DNA of 54,918 nucleotides from Paenibacillus sp. 1_12. GTDB taxonomy: Bacteria; Bacillota; Bacilli; Paenibacillales; NBRC-103111. Below are positions 34,732 through 43,093 of the stretch, one piece after another (the stretch's first letter is position 1; each line of letters begins with the position of its first letter). The DNA lies in contig NZ_FOTE01000028.1 in the NCBI RefSeq assembly GCF_900114475.1, forward strand, positions 1-54,918. The letters are read 5' to 3'. The position numbers and the translations under genes are program-made. Below the pieces are notes generated by a model. It did not search any database and was not told where the DNA came from. It saw nothing but the letters and a program-made list of their open reading frames with translations.

Positions 34732-36467
34732 AGATACAACAGCGCATGGCATTCCACTTCACGTATCAATTGATCTTCTATGCCCTGCTAATTCTGGCCA
34801 TTACTCTGGTTGCCTGCGTCATGTTCTTCCAGAACATGACGAATAATGAGTTACGCCGAAACTTTCCGGTTGGCGCTCTGCAACCGATCGCTCAAGAAGC
34901 ATATTCCAAGGACGGGACGATTCGAATCTCCCCCGAGTGGGACAAGCTCATCAAAGAGAAAGGAATGTGGCTGCAGGTTGTCAATGCCGAAGGTGAGGTA
35001 ATTTATGCCTTCAATACATCTCCGCATTATGCCCTGCCTACCTCCTACTCCATCGCTCAACTACTCGATATCCAAGAGACACGGACGCTTGGGACGTATG
35101 CCATACACACTCAACTGAATTTTGCTTTCAACGAGCCGCTTCTGTATATGTTAGGCTACCATAGTCCTGAACTTGACCAGCTCGTGGCCTGGTTCGATGC
35201 CTACGGGCAGCATGGAATCGTGCGGAGCGAAGCGGTTCCCCTCTTGGACCAGCGATTGCGCGAAACCGGAAGCTATCTGCAGGTGATCGACCCCGGGAGC
35301 CATATCGTACAAGGCATCGGCGATGGAGCATACGTGCAGAAGGCGTATCGTCTGCTGGATATCCTGGCCATTCAGCAATCGCCCAGCAACTATGACACGA
35401 ATATTGTCACCCATCGGGACCAATCTAGCGGTATGACCTGGATCCTCTATACACCCAATGCAGAAGGGGGTCCTCTGAAGCATCCTGCGTTGGATACGGC
35501 AACGCGTGGACTCGTCTGGTTTGCAGGTCTAATCCTGCTCTTGGCGGTTCCAGTCTCCATCTGGCATGGCTACCGCTACGGTCAGCCTCTGATTCTGTTC
35601 GCAGGCTGGTTCGAACGTATGGGCCGGGGACAGTACGACCAGGTACTGACCGACAAGGACAAGCGCAAGGTATTCCGCCGCAACGGCACGATGCGAACCC
35701 GCTACAGGCTCTATAAGGAAGTAATTGAATCTTTCTATCAGATGACCCATCAATTAGCTCAAACCGAGAAGGAGCGCGAGAGGCTGGAGAAGTCGCAAGC
35801 AGAGTGGATGTCAGGGATTTCCCATGATCTGCGCACGCCCCTATCCACGATTCAAGGTTATGGTTATATGCTGGAGAGCTTGCCTGAGCAATGGAGCCAA
35901 GAGGAGATGCGAATCATGGGTTCGACGATCCGCGAAAAGGGGGATTATATGCTGGAGCTAATCTCCGACTTTTCTATGATTCATCAGCTCAAGCAAGGAG
36001 ATTCGATCATGGAGCTCCGGGAGATGGACTTGGTTGAACTGGTGCGCTGCTCCGTACTAAAGTACGTCAACGACGTCACGATACCTCAGTATCAGTTTCT
36101 CTACGTTGGGGAGGAGCTTCCCCTACTGGTAAAGGCAGATGAAATCTGGCTCCAGCGGCTGATGGACAATCTGCTGTCCAACGCCGTGAAGCATAATCCG
36201 CCGGGCGTGAGCATAACCGTCTCTGTCGGCAGGATGAACGACAAGGCATACATCCGAGTAATTGATAATGGCAAAGGAATGGACGAGGAAACACTCCACC
36301 ATTTGTTCAATCGCTATTACCGGGGAACAAATACTGAAGAATCGACAAATGGCTCAGGGCTCGGGATGAGCATCGCCAAAACCATCGTGGAATCGCACGA
36401 CGGCGAAATCCAGGTTCAATCCAAGGTGTGGCAAGGCACAAAAATTGAGATTTGGTTGCCCTGTTGA
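34728..36467 (+). CDS. Sensor histidine kinase
   Basis: The 579-residue membrane kinase has a first span at about residues 13-36 (LIFYALLILAITLVACVMFF), a roughly 225-residue extracytoplasmic sensor part, and a second span near 264-284. A HAMP-like linker follows. The H-box SGISHDLRTPLSTIQGYG has the phosphorylated His at 366. The N-box DNLLSNAVKHN, G1 IDNGKGMDEE and G2 NGSGLGMSIAKTIVE complete the ATPase domain. It overlaps the response regulator by four bases. The large extracytoplasmic part suggests an envelope or extracellular signal; no target gene lies beside it. Confidence 0.95.
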   Translation: MKIQQRMAFHFTYQLIFYALLILAITLVACVMFFQNMTNNELRRNFPVGALQPIAQEAYSKDGTIRISPEWDKLIKEKGMWLQVVNAEGEVIYAFNTSPHYALPTSYSIAQLLDIQETRTLGTYAIHTQLNFAFNEPLLYMLGYHSPELDQLVAWFDAYGQHGIVRSEAVPLLDQRLRETGSYLQVIDPGSHIVQGIGDGAYVQKAYRLLDILAIQQSPSNYDTNIVTHRDQSSGMTWILYTPNAEGGPLKHPALDTATRGLVWFAGLILLLAVPVSIWHGYRYGQPLILFAGWFERMGRGQYDQVLTDKDKRKVFRRNGTMRTRYRLYKEVIESFYQMTHQLAQTEKERERLEKSQAEWMSGISHDLRTPLSTIQGYGYMLESLPEQWSQEEMRIMGSTIREKGDYMLELISDFSMIHQLKQGDSIMELREMDLVELVRCSVLKYVNDVTIPQYQFLYVGEELPLLVKADEIWLQRLMDNLLSNAVKHNPPGVSITVSVGRMNDKAYIRVIDNGKGMDEETLHHLFNRYYRGTNTEESTNGSGLGMSIAKTIVESHDGEIQVQSKVWQGTKIEIWLPC

Positions 36468-36583
36468 GCGAAAACAGGAAACACTTCATTCCCATGTCAG
36501 GCAGACGGCCGCGGCTTTTTGTGAATAAGGGATTTTTACATGTTTTGCGAACACTTCATCTTATTTTCTAAGATTACTAAAGA

Positions 36584-36620
36584 ATAAAAGCTGCCAGGCT
36601 AATAACCCCGCAGCTTTTAT
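36584..36620. terminator. Bidirectional terminator
   Basis: ATAAAAGCTGC and GCAGCTTTTAT are perfect 11-bp arms around a 15-base loop. They lie between the kinase gene and the convergent PepO remnant and could serve both strands. Confidence 0.75.
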
Positions 36621-36636
36621 TCGTACATATATTATT

Positions 36637-37118
36637 TTACCAAAGAGTAACTCTGTCCTTTGGAGCAATGTACAAAGCATCGCCTACTTCTACATCAAAT
36701 GTGGAGTAGAAATCATAGGTATTTGAAACAACTTCATTGACCCTAACTTTATTTGGCGCATGAGCATCGATTGTTAAAAGCAATGCTTCAATTTCAGGAC
36801 GAGCCTTCTGTCATGGTTGCCCATTGATTTTTTGGCCCAGATACTCCACTTTATTGTATTGATCAACAACAGCCTTTGCTTTTGCCTCGAATTTCTTGTA
36901 GTCTTCTTCTGTCCACCAATTTATCAAATTTCCAACCTCATCATATTTTGATCCATTTGTATCAAAGGCGTGAGAGATTTCATGCGCAATAATTGCACCT
37001 ATACCCCCATAATTCTGACTTGCGCTTTGGTTTTTATCATAAGATGGCGCCTGACTAGCCGCAGCATGGAACGTAATCGTGTTTGTCAGCGGTTGATAGG
37101 ACGCATTCGCCGCACTGT
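36637..37118 (-). pseudogene. pepO: M13 metallopeptidase (PepO) fragment with internal deletion
   Basis: The minus strand encodes NYGGIGAIIAHEISHAFDTN with the zinc motif HEISH, then WWTEEDYKKFEAKAKAVVDQ and YLGQKINGQ, a stop, and KARPEIEALLLTIDAHAPNK and DVEVGDALYIAPKDRVTLW. These are the C-terminal third of neprilysin-like M13 endopeptidases. The conserved stretch with the third zinc ligand (GENIADLGG) that should join INGQ to KARPE is deleted. The N-terminal two thirds are missing as well. It abuts a truncated YbjQ gene. Confidence 0.8.
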
Positions 37119-37119
37119 G

Positions 37120-37420
37120 TTAGAGAATAACTGCTGTTCCACTGACAGCGACCATCAGCATGTCCTGGCGGACAACTTCGTAATTGATATCTACACCGAT
37201 AACGGCATTGGCTCCCATTTGCGAAGCTTGGTGTGTCATTTCTTTAAAGGCTGCGTCTCTTGCTTCCCTTAGCTTGGTTTCATAGGCTTTCGAACGCCCA
37301 CCTACAAGATCTCTAAATGAAGCAAGAAGGTCTCTCCCGATATTAGCACCCATGATGACTTCACCGGTTGCAACACCGACATACTGCCTGACCGCGCTGA
37401 CTATAACGGCAAGTTTGACA
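37120..37420 (-). pseudogene. YbjQ/UPF0145 protein, 5'-truncated
   Basis: The frame [20 protein letters not shown], continuing [20 protein letters not shown] and [12 protein letters not shown] to [11 protein letters not shown], is the nearly complete YbjQ/UPF0145 pentamer-forming protein. The first 12-15 residues are replaced by sequence without a start codon and with an in-frame TAG. An internal ATG (37353) could still give a 77-residue protein, but without the first strand. Its stop is shared with the junction to the PepO fragment. Confidence 0.65.
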
Positions 37421-37451
37421 AGCTATCATTTTCAGAATGATTTTTGCAGAT

Positions 37452-37886
37452 TTAGATTAAAAGTCTATGTTCCAATATATTTTTCAAACTGATATGAGAC
37501 TTTGAAGGTCCAAGCTTTATAAGGGAATCTTGAAATTCGGCAAGTTCCTCAATGGATGCCGTTTGTACCTTGATAAGATAATTATATTCCCCGCTTATTC
37601 GATATAAATCCGTTACTTCCCTAGCCTTGTCACAAAACTCAACGGTCTCCTGACAATGTTCAGTTTTTAGTAGAATAAAAGTAGTCATGCCCCGATTCAG
37701 ATTTCCTAAATTGAATTCTGTCGAATACCCGGTGATGATCTTTTTGTCTTCTAGCTTCAAAATCCTTTCTTTAACCGAAGGTTGGGACATACTGATTTCT
37801 TTACTGATATGAGAAATAGACATTCGTGCATTGTGCTGAAGCAGTTGCATAATCTTTTTATCAATATCATCGATTAGATTATCCAT
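37452..37886 (-). CDS. Lrp/AsnC-family regulator
   Basis: The start is the ATG of MDNLIDDIDKKIMQLLQHNA, ten bases after GGAGG; an ATG two codons earlier is too close to it. The 144-residue protein has the AsnC helix-turn-helix (SISHISKEISMSQPSVKERI, LEDKKIITGY) and a RAM ligand domain (FILLKTEHCQETVEFCDKAR, GEYNYLIKVQTASIEELAEF). It is divergent from a VOC gene across 160 bp and probably regulates it. The effector is unknown. Confidence 0.9.
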   Translation of the reverse strand: MDNLIDDIDKKIMQLLQHNARMSISHISKEISMSQPSVKERILKLEDKKIITGYSTEFNLGNLNRGMTTFILLKTEHCQETVEFCDKAREVTDLYRISGEYNYLIKVQTASIEELAEFQDSLIKLGPSKSHISLKNILEHRLLI

Positions 37887-38049
37887 AATCATAAGACCTC
37901 CATAATTAAATAATAAAATTAAGCCATATCCAATCAAATTAACTTATATTTAATAACCACTTTATCACTATATCCTCATTTAACATATGTATTTCATCAA
38001 GTTAATTTCTGTATACTATAAACAAATTATTAATAAGGAGAAATTTCGA

Positions 38050-38514
38050 ATGAGCGTAAACGGTCTTTCACATGTGGCGATCCAAGCCAAAAACTATAAA
38101 GCAACAATTACATTCTATACTGAAGTTTTAGGATTCAAGGTTGGTCATCATTGGCGTCTGCCATCCTTTCAAATCAAAGAAGCTTCCATGCTAGTTTCAC
38201 CTGACCGAAGGACTTGTATTGAAGTCTTTGATAACGACGCAGTCATTCCTGCACAAGGGAAGAAAGCATCGTCCGAAGAAGATATAGCTCACGGAGCGTT
38301 ATTACATTTAGCCTTCTATGTGAATAATGTAGATGAAATGTTTCAAAAAGCCCTTGCTCATGGAGCAAAGGCTTTTGTAGAACCGGATTACCTTTCACTT
38401 GGCGAACCACCCCTTGTAGTCAAGAATGCTGTCATTCACAGTCCCAACGGAGAAGTTATCGAATTTATTGAAGAGGTTGATTTTGATATGTCTACCAAGA
38501 CTCATGCAAATTAA
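38050..38514 (+). CDS. VOC-family protein (glyoxalase fold)
   Basis: I use the ATG of MSVNGLSHVAIQAKNYKATI because AAGGAG is nine bases upstream; a longer frame reaches 37987 without a site. The 154-residue protein has HVAIQ with the first metal-ligand His, the FYTEVLGFKVGHHW helix and strand, HLAFYVNNVDEMFQKALAHG in the second half, and a closing HSPNGEVIEFIEE with the Glu ligand. This is a two-module-like single chain as in glyoxalase I and methylmalonyl-CoA-epimerase relatives. The substrate is unknown. It is divergent from the AsnC-type regulator. Confidence 0.9.
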   Translation: MSVNGLSHVAIQAKNYKATITFYTEVLGFKVGHHWRLPSFQIKEASMLVSPDRRTCIEVFDNDAVIPAQGKKASSEEDIAHGALLHLAFYVNNVDEMFQKALAHGAKAFVEPDYLSLGEPPLVVKNAVIHSPNGEVIEFIEEVDFDMSTKTHAN

Positions 38515-38569
38515 TTTTTTATTGATGTTTCCAAATATAGGACAATTGTATGATCGATTGCAACTCAGT

Positions 38570-38998
38570 TAACTCCCAAGTACAAATGAACGCCCCAAAT
38601 AGATGGATGAATCATGGCTTGAACATCAAGCTCAGGTAACCGGCTAATTGTAAAAGGTGTAAGTAAAACAACGGCTACATGGGTTGTATACCACGTTACG
38701 ACAATTTGTGAATATTAACCGGGTACCCGTTTAATAAGAACAGACATTAGCACCCATGTAAGTGCTGCAATAAGCAGGGATACACCACCAAGTTGAAGAG
38801 ATGATCTATATCGGCACTTCCTAGAATAATGCCCACACCGATTGTTGCTAAAACAATAGAAATTGCTTTTTAAAACGTAATTTTTTTCTTTTAAGGTGAT
38901 GCACGCAAAGCACTATGAATGCAGGTGTCGTTGTAGTGATAATGGCGCCCATCTGTGCAGTAAAAAGCATCGTACCCACTTCTTGGGTTAAACTAGAA
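38570..38998 (-). pseudogene. Partial decayed copy of the EamA transporter gene
   Basis: The nucleotide sequence matches the intact EamA gene over 41938-42366 almost base for base (for example TAACTCCCAAGTACAAA, GTTGTATACCACGTTACGAC, GCATCGTACCCACTTCTTGG). It has scattered substitutions and several 1-base indels, such as AATTTTTTTC for AATTTTTTC, that break the frame. Both ends of the gene are missing. It lies about 3.4 kb from the intact copy, in the same orientation, with the C1q-like gene and an IS110 element between. Confidence 0.9.
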
Positions 38999-39064
38999 AA
39001 AAGGGTACCCTTTGGGTTGGCTTTAGCATGGAGTCGTTAGCACATAATTTGATCTATCTATTGT

Positions 39065-39742
39065 CTATGTTATTGATGAAGGGACCCTTGCTGCTGTAAA
39101 AAATGTGGCGAATGGTCTACCTAAAACTGTACCACCAACATCATCTGTGAAAATACTTTGAAAACATCCCACTTCCACTCGATCTCCCGCATTTAAGTTT
39201 AAAATATCATTTACTGATACGATCTGACCTGTTGTAGATAATCCAAAGTTCATTCTAAAATCATCTTCTTCATCGATCATCTGACCATTTACAGTAATAT
39301 ACAAAATTACATTACTTTCATTACTGGCTGAAAAAAGGTTTTTAATATACATTGCAGATGCAGTGACAACATATACACCTGCTGTTTTGGGGATAAATGT
39401 AGATGTAGATGTATCATATTCATTATCTAAATCAAATATTTCAGATGTGAATAAAAGCTTGGTTGGTGTTTGAAGAGGTATCTGCACATCCTGTATAGCA
39501 GTAGCCTTAAATGCTGAAGCCTTCACTAGATTTGACGCATCACTTGTGCTTGTGGATACATTCACATTGATAACAGGATTACCTACATTGGAGATAGTAT
39601 CTGTGTCGGTCACTCCTTGTGCTTGTCCTTGTAACTGTCCTTGGGCTTGTCCCTGAAGCTGCTGTTGTTTTTGTTTGTTTACAAGGATTTCATATTTCTT
39701 CTTGTATTCCTTATACTTCTTTTTGTAATCATCGTCTCCCAT
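39065..39742 (-). CDS. C1q/TNF-like spore-surface-type protein with GQ repeats
   Basis: The 225-residue protein starts MGDDDYKKKYKEYKKKYEIL, a Lys/Tyr-rich segment, followed by LQGQAQGQLQGQAQG at about residues 29-43. From about 80 the sequence (KASAFKATAIQDVQIPLQTP, GVYVVTASAMYIKNL, VILYITVNGQM, LNAGDRVEVGCFQ, ATFFTAARV) has the strand pattern of the C1q/TNF-like jelly-roll found at the C-terminus of exosporium proteins such as BclA. No signal peptide is seen, as usual for mother-cell-made spore proteins. GGAG lies eight bases before the ATG. A trimeric spore-coat or exosporium component is inference. Confidence 0.75.
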   Translation of the reverse strand: MGDDDYKKKYKEYKKKYEILVNKQKQQQLQGQAQGQLQGQAQGVTDTDTISNVGNPVINVNVSTSTSDASNLVKASAFKATAIQDVQIPLQTPTKLLFTSEIFDLDNEYDTSTSTFIPKTAGVYVVTASAMYIKNLFSASNESNVILYITVNGQMIDEEDDFRMNFGLSTTGQIVSVNDILNLNAGDRVEVGCFQSIFTDDVGGTVLGRPFATFFTAARVPSSIT

Positions 39743-40133
39743 TACTAAATCTCCGCCTCTACATTTTATTAATTAATCCCATTTATTCCAATATATCCTA
39801 AGGACTAATCTAGTAATATCATATGTAGATTAGTAGAAAATGAAGGGGCTATAACGCTATATCATTTAGCACAATTAATGATTTTCCCAGTGTAGTCGCA
39901 CTAGTCCATTATTAAAACCTTAATATTTATCATTAGTGTGAATCCCTTTTATTTTTTTATGGAGCAAGTATCTTTTTTTAAGCAAATTATAGACGATTTT
40001 CCCAACAGCTTCGCTAATCATCTTACAGCCCTCATCACTCGTGGATACAAACTGAACCAGCTTGTTTAATTGATCATATAAATTCGTCCCTCAATATTAA
40101 GGCTTTACAGGAATGTTTAACGTAACAAAACAT
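39743..40133. other. Intergenic stretch with one remnant
   Basis: It holds the upstream region of the spore-surface-type gene and the start-less remnant listed separately at 39920-40090. The IS110 element begins near its right end. No promoter could be assigned with certainty. Confidence 0.4.
39920..40090 (-). pseudogene. Start-less open frame of unknown family
   Basis: The minus frame NLYDQLNKLVQFVSTSDEGC, KMISEAVGKIVYNLLKKRYL and a short tail to TAA is protein-like, but a TGA lies just upstream and no start codon follows it. It is probably the 3' end of a gene cut at or near the IS110 left end. Family not recognised. Confidence 0.35.
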
Positions 40134-40145
40134 CCATGGTTTTTT

Positions 40146-40402
40146 ACCGCAACCCCGACATGAAAAGTATCACATGTTGGGTTTAGCGGTTTTAGTGTTT
40201 TTCCATACTGGTAAGGAACGTAATTGGAATAAACACGCAGTTTTTTATGGTGGTTCGACCCTGCAAACAAAACAGTGAGGATTCGAAGCGTGCACAACCC
40301 CTTGTTGGCTCTCTTCTCTTGAAGGGATGACCACGTACAGAAAAATGGTTACTTTTCCTTCGAATCCACCAATTGCGTACCTTTACAATGAGGAGCAAAC
40401 GT
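40146..40402 (+). ncRNA. Candidate bridge/seek RNA region of the IS110 element
   Basis: Between the left repeat and the transposase start, ACCGC-AACCC-ACATG pairs with CATGT-GGGTT-GCGGT (40146-40190) as an almost continuous 15-bp stem. GGATTCGAAG (40279-40288) is complementary to CTTCGAATCC (40358-40367). IS110-family elements are known to encode a guide (bridge) RNA in their long noncoding end. The structure and position fit, but the guide loops are not identified. Confidence 0.5.
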
Positions 40403-41556
40403 ATGGAAACCTTACTTACACACTGCGCCGGCATGGATGTACATCAGGAAACTATTGTCGTCTGCGCGATTACAGGAACTGCTGGAGATTCTCCCCATGT
40501 AGAAACCCGCACATTTTCAACGATGACCAAGAGCTTGTTTGAACTTTTGCAATGGCTCGAATCCAAGGAAGTTACGCATATCGCGATGGAAAGTACCGGC
40601 ATTTACTGGCGTCCCGTTTACAATATACTTGAGGGCTACTTTGACATCACGCTGGCTAATGCCCAGCGCATTAAAAATGTACCGGGACGCAAGACCGATG
40701 TATCCGATGCCGAATGGATTGCCAAACTTCTTCGTCACGGTTTAATCGAGCCGAGCTTTGTACCTCAGGCAGACCTTCGCGAACTCCGCGAGCTTACGCG
40801 TCTTCGTAAGAAGCAAGTTGGCGGACTGACGGCAAAGAAGAACAGACTTCAAAAGGTTCTGGAATGTGCCAACATCAAACTTGGAACCGTCATTAGCGAT
40901 GTTTTTGGCGTTTCAGGTCGTAATCTGCTCCAGCGATTAATGGAACAAGGATTTATTGATCCCAGCGACATCGAAGAACGCGTAAAAGGTAACGTGAAGA
41001 AAAAAGTTCCTGCCTTGGCAGATTCCCTATTCGGAACACTCGATGAGCACCAACTATTTATGATCCGCTTTCTTTGGAATGAAATCGCCTTTTATGAGGA
41101 ATCCATTCGCCAGTTGGATGAGCGAATGGATGCGTATCTCGTCAGCTACAAGGAAGAAATGGAGATCATGCAAACGATGCCTGGCGTTAAACGAACAACA
41201 GCCGCCAGCATACTCGCTGAGATGGGTCATAACATGGATCAATTTCCAACGGCAGCTCACCTCACATCATGGGCTGGTGTGGCACCAGGAAATCACGAAA
41301 GCGCTGGTCAAAAAAAAGTACCCGCACGGTAAAAGGCAATCCCCATATCAAAACAGCTTTGTGCGAGGCAGCCTGGGCGGCTTCCAAAACCCGCAACACT
41401 CGTTTATCTGCTAAATTCTGGTCTCTAGCCTCACGTCGGGGCAAGAAAAAGGCGCTCGTTGCTCTCGCGAAGAAAATGCTCGTTATTCTCTATCAGATGC
41501 TTAAAACCAAGCAAGTTTATATCGAGAATGCTCCTCATAAGATGCCAAACTTATAA
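40403..41556 (+). CDS. IS110-family transposase, reading frame interrupted at an A8 tract
   Basis: The ATG of METLLTHCAGMDVHQETIVV follows GAGGAG by seven bases. The N-terminal RuvC-like DEDD domain shows GMDVH, AMESTGIYWRPVYNIL and RKTDVSDAEWIAKLLRHGLI; the C-terminal Tnp_20 part shows MQTMPGVKRTTAASILAEMG and SWAGVAPGNHESAGQKK. The first frame stops at 41332. The conserved continuation (STRTVKGNPHIKTALCEAAW, RRGKKKALVALAKKMLVILY) lies in the -1 frame to 41556. The switch falls at CAA AAA AAA G (A-run 41310-41317). Either a base was lost or the A-run permits -1 slippage. Full product about 384 residues. Confidence 0.88.
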
Positions 41557-41689
41557 GCATTAACCCATTTCATATATTTTAAACCATGGGACCGAATATT
41601 TCGTTTCCCGAGCATCCTGTTGTCATTTTTCTGCTAACCTTCAACTTCTAAAAACGAGACCCATCATGAGTGCTGATGTCTTTTCACAG

Positions 41690-41728
41690 AAAAAAGCTGA
41701 TCGGCAAGTAATGCCAATCAACTTTTTT
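41690..41728. terminator. Bidirectional terminator downstream of the EamA gene
   Basis: GCTGATCGGCA and TGCCAATCAAC pair with two mismatches around AGTAA, flanked by AAAAAA on the left and TTTTTT on the right. It lies just beyond the EamA stop. Confidence 0.8.
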
Positions 41729-41734
41729 CGATGC

Positions 41735-42607
41735 TCACTCTTCTCTAATGACTAATAGTACACCAATAAAAATTAATAGAGTACCTAACCCAAAAGACAA
41801 GCCAATTTGTTCACCTAATAGTAACCACCCTAAAAAAGTACCGACAATAGGTTGGAAAAAGAAAAATAATCCGCCACTTGAAGCATTAAGCATTTGCAAT
41901 CCACGATTCCACATTAAAAAGGCACAGGCTGTCGAAATAACTCCCAAGTACAAAAGACCGCCCCAAATAGATGGATGCATCATGGCTTGAACATCAAGCT
42001 CAGGTAACCGGCTAATTGTAAAAGGGGTAAGTAAAACAACGGCTACAAGGGTTGTATACCACGTTACGACAATTTGTGAATATTGAGTGGGTACTCGTTT
42101 TATAAGAACAGACATAAGCGCCCATGTAAGTGCTGCAATAAGAAGGGATACGCCACCAAGTTGAAGAGATGGTTCTATATCGGCACTTCCTACAATAATA
42201 CCGACACCGATTGTTGCTAAAACAATAGAAATTGCTTTTTTAAACGTAATTTTTTCTTTTAAGATGATGCTCGCAAATAGCACCATGAATGCAGGTGTCG
42301 TTGAAGTAATAATAGCACCCATTTGTGCAGTAGAAAGCATCGTACCCACTTCTTGGGTTAAGATAGAAATTGTATTTCCAATAAGTCCAATTATGAAAAT
42401 TAATAGCAAGTCTCGTTTCGCCATACGCCATGATTGTTTGGTAACAACACCAATAATTAACAATGCAAACATCGCAATTACATAGCGAATCCATACTAAT
42501 TCAAGTGGTGGCACAACGTCTACCACATGTTTTACCACAACATACATCCCGCCCCAAATACTAGCAGCGAGTGATAAATACAAAGAACCTAATAAGGTGT
42601 TTTTCAT
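41735..42607 (-). CDS. EamA/DMT-family transporter
   Basis: The 290-residue membrane protein has ten hydrophobic segments in two EamA repeats: SLYLSLAASIWGGMYVVVKH opens the first, and GGVSLLIAALTWALMSVLIK opens the second, each with the Trp/Gly-rich first helix. AQMGAIITSTTPAFMVLFAS and FFFFQPIVGTFLGWLLLGEQ are the conserved fourth-helix stretches of each half. The family exports or imports metabolites and drugs; the substrate is unknown. CGGAGGG precedes the ATG. A partial decayed copy lies at 38.6-39.0 kb. A hairpin sits in the leader. Confidence 0.92.
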   Translation of the reverse strand: MKNTLLGSLYLSLAASIWGGMYVVVKHVVDVVPPLELVWIRYVIAMFALLIIGVVTKQSWRMAKRDLLLIFIIGLIGNTISILTQEVGTMLSTAQMGAIITSTTPAFMVLFASIILKEKITFKKAISIVLATIGVGIIVGSADIEPSLQLGGVSLLIAALTWALMSVLIKRVPTQYSQIVVTWYTTLVAVVLLTPFTISRLPELDVQAMMHPSIWGGLLYLGVISTACAFLMWNRGLQMLNASSGGLFFFFQPIVGTFLGWLLLGEQIGLSFGLGTLLIFIGVLLVIREE

Positions 42608-42640
42608 TTTGTACCCTCCGTTTATCTAGACAATTCCTGT

Positions 42641-42674
42641 CCTTAACGGAGATGTAGTTTTTCTACCGTTAAGG
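42641..42674. promoter_or_regulatory. Inverted repeat in the EamA leader
   Basis: CCTTAACGG and CCGTTAAGG are perfect arms 16 bases apart, about 34-67 bases upstream of the EamA start. It may be an operator or a leader hairpin. Confidence 0.55.
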
Positions 42675-42822
42675 GAGAATAACTACAGGTACATCATTTT
42701 CAAATAGTGGTGACCACATCATCAGTTTTCAACTCACTTTCAAAAGAATAATTTTATTTTACACGAATTTTGTTGATTAGGGTATAAACTGTTTTAACCA
42801 TAACTGACCTGACCTTCGCAGC

Positions 42823-42909
42823 GATCTGTCGGGAATGAGATCATGTTTTTGTCAAAACCGGAAATGGGATAAAGTTCTTTTCAATTATCCATGACAAGAA
42901 CTTTATCCC
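42823..42909. repeat. Composite palindromic repeat, second member
   Basis: The first 32 bases match 23963-23994 (30 identical) but lack the matching second arm. They are followed by GGGATAAAGTTCTTTTCA (42866-42883) pairing with TGACAAGAACTTTATCCC (42892-42909) around an 8-base loop. Both members share TTGTCA-8 bases-TGACAAGA geometry. They are likely relics of one small mobile element or of IS ends. Confidence 0.7.
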
Positions 42910-42945
42910 TTAAAACAAGAAAGCCGCGATCAACGCGGCACTATG

Positions 42946-43050
42946 AGAGCTAATGTTTTTTCTAGGTTGTCTGTCTGAATTCGCTTCTCCGAATTGCATC
43001 GGGCAGACCATGGGGGCTTGTCCCCCTAAGTATGAATACGCTGTTATCGG
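42946..43050 (-). repeat. attC-like site 1, after the methyltransferase gene
   Basis: Plus-strand sequence ends GAATACGCTGTTATCGG. Its end GTTATCGG is the exact reverse complement of CCGATAAC at the start of the same unit (43857-43864), the rule for integron cassettes. The core CTGAATTCGCTTCTCCGAAT and GGCAGACCA is shared with sites 3 and 4; a GGGGG-CTTGT-CCCCC stem sits inside. The left arm is decayed (CTAATGTT for TAACGTT). Confidence 0.7.
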
Positions 43051-43093
43051 AAGTTACCTGCTACTTTGAAATACATTCAAGTCTCTACATGCT

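Larger units (their letters stand above)
40134..41589 (+). mobile_element. IS110-family insertion sequence with subterminal inverted repeats
   Basis: The element encodes a DEDD transposase, with about 260 noncoding bases before it and only about 30 after. CCATGGTTT at 40134-40142 and AAACCATGG at 41581-41589 are a perfect 9-bp inverted pair flanking it. Subterminal repeats of this type are known in the IS1111 subgroup, but the long noncoding end is on the left as in IS110 proper. The true ends may lie a few bases outside. No target duplication is expected for this family. Confidence 0.75.

Noticed and set aside
36970-37272. Plus-strand 100-codon frame with a hydrophobic start
   Set aside because: It is antisense to the PepO and YbjQ remnants, whose conserved motifs account for the sequence.
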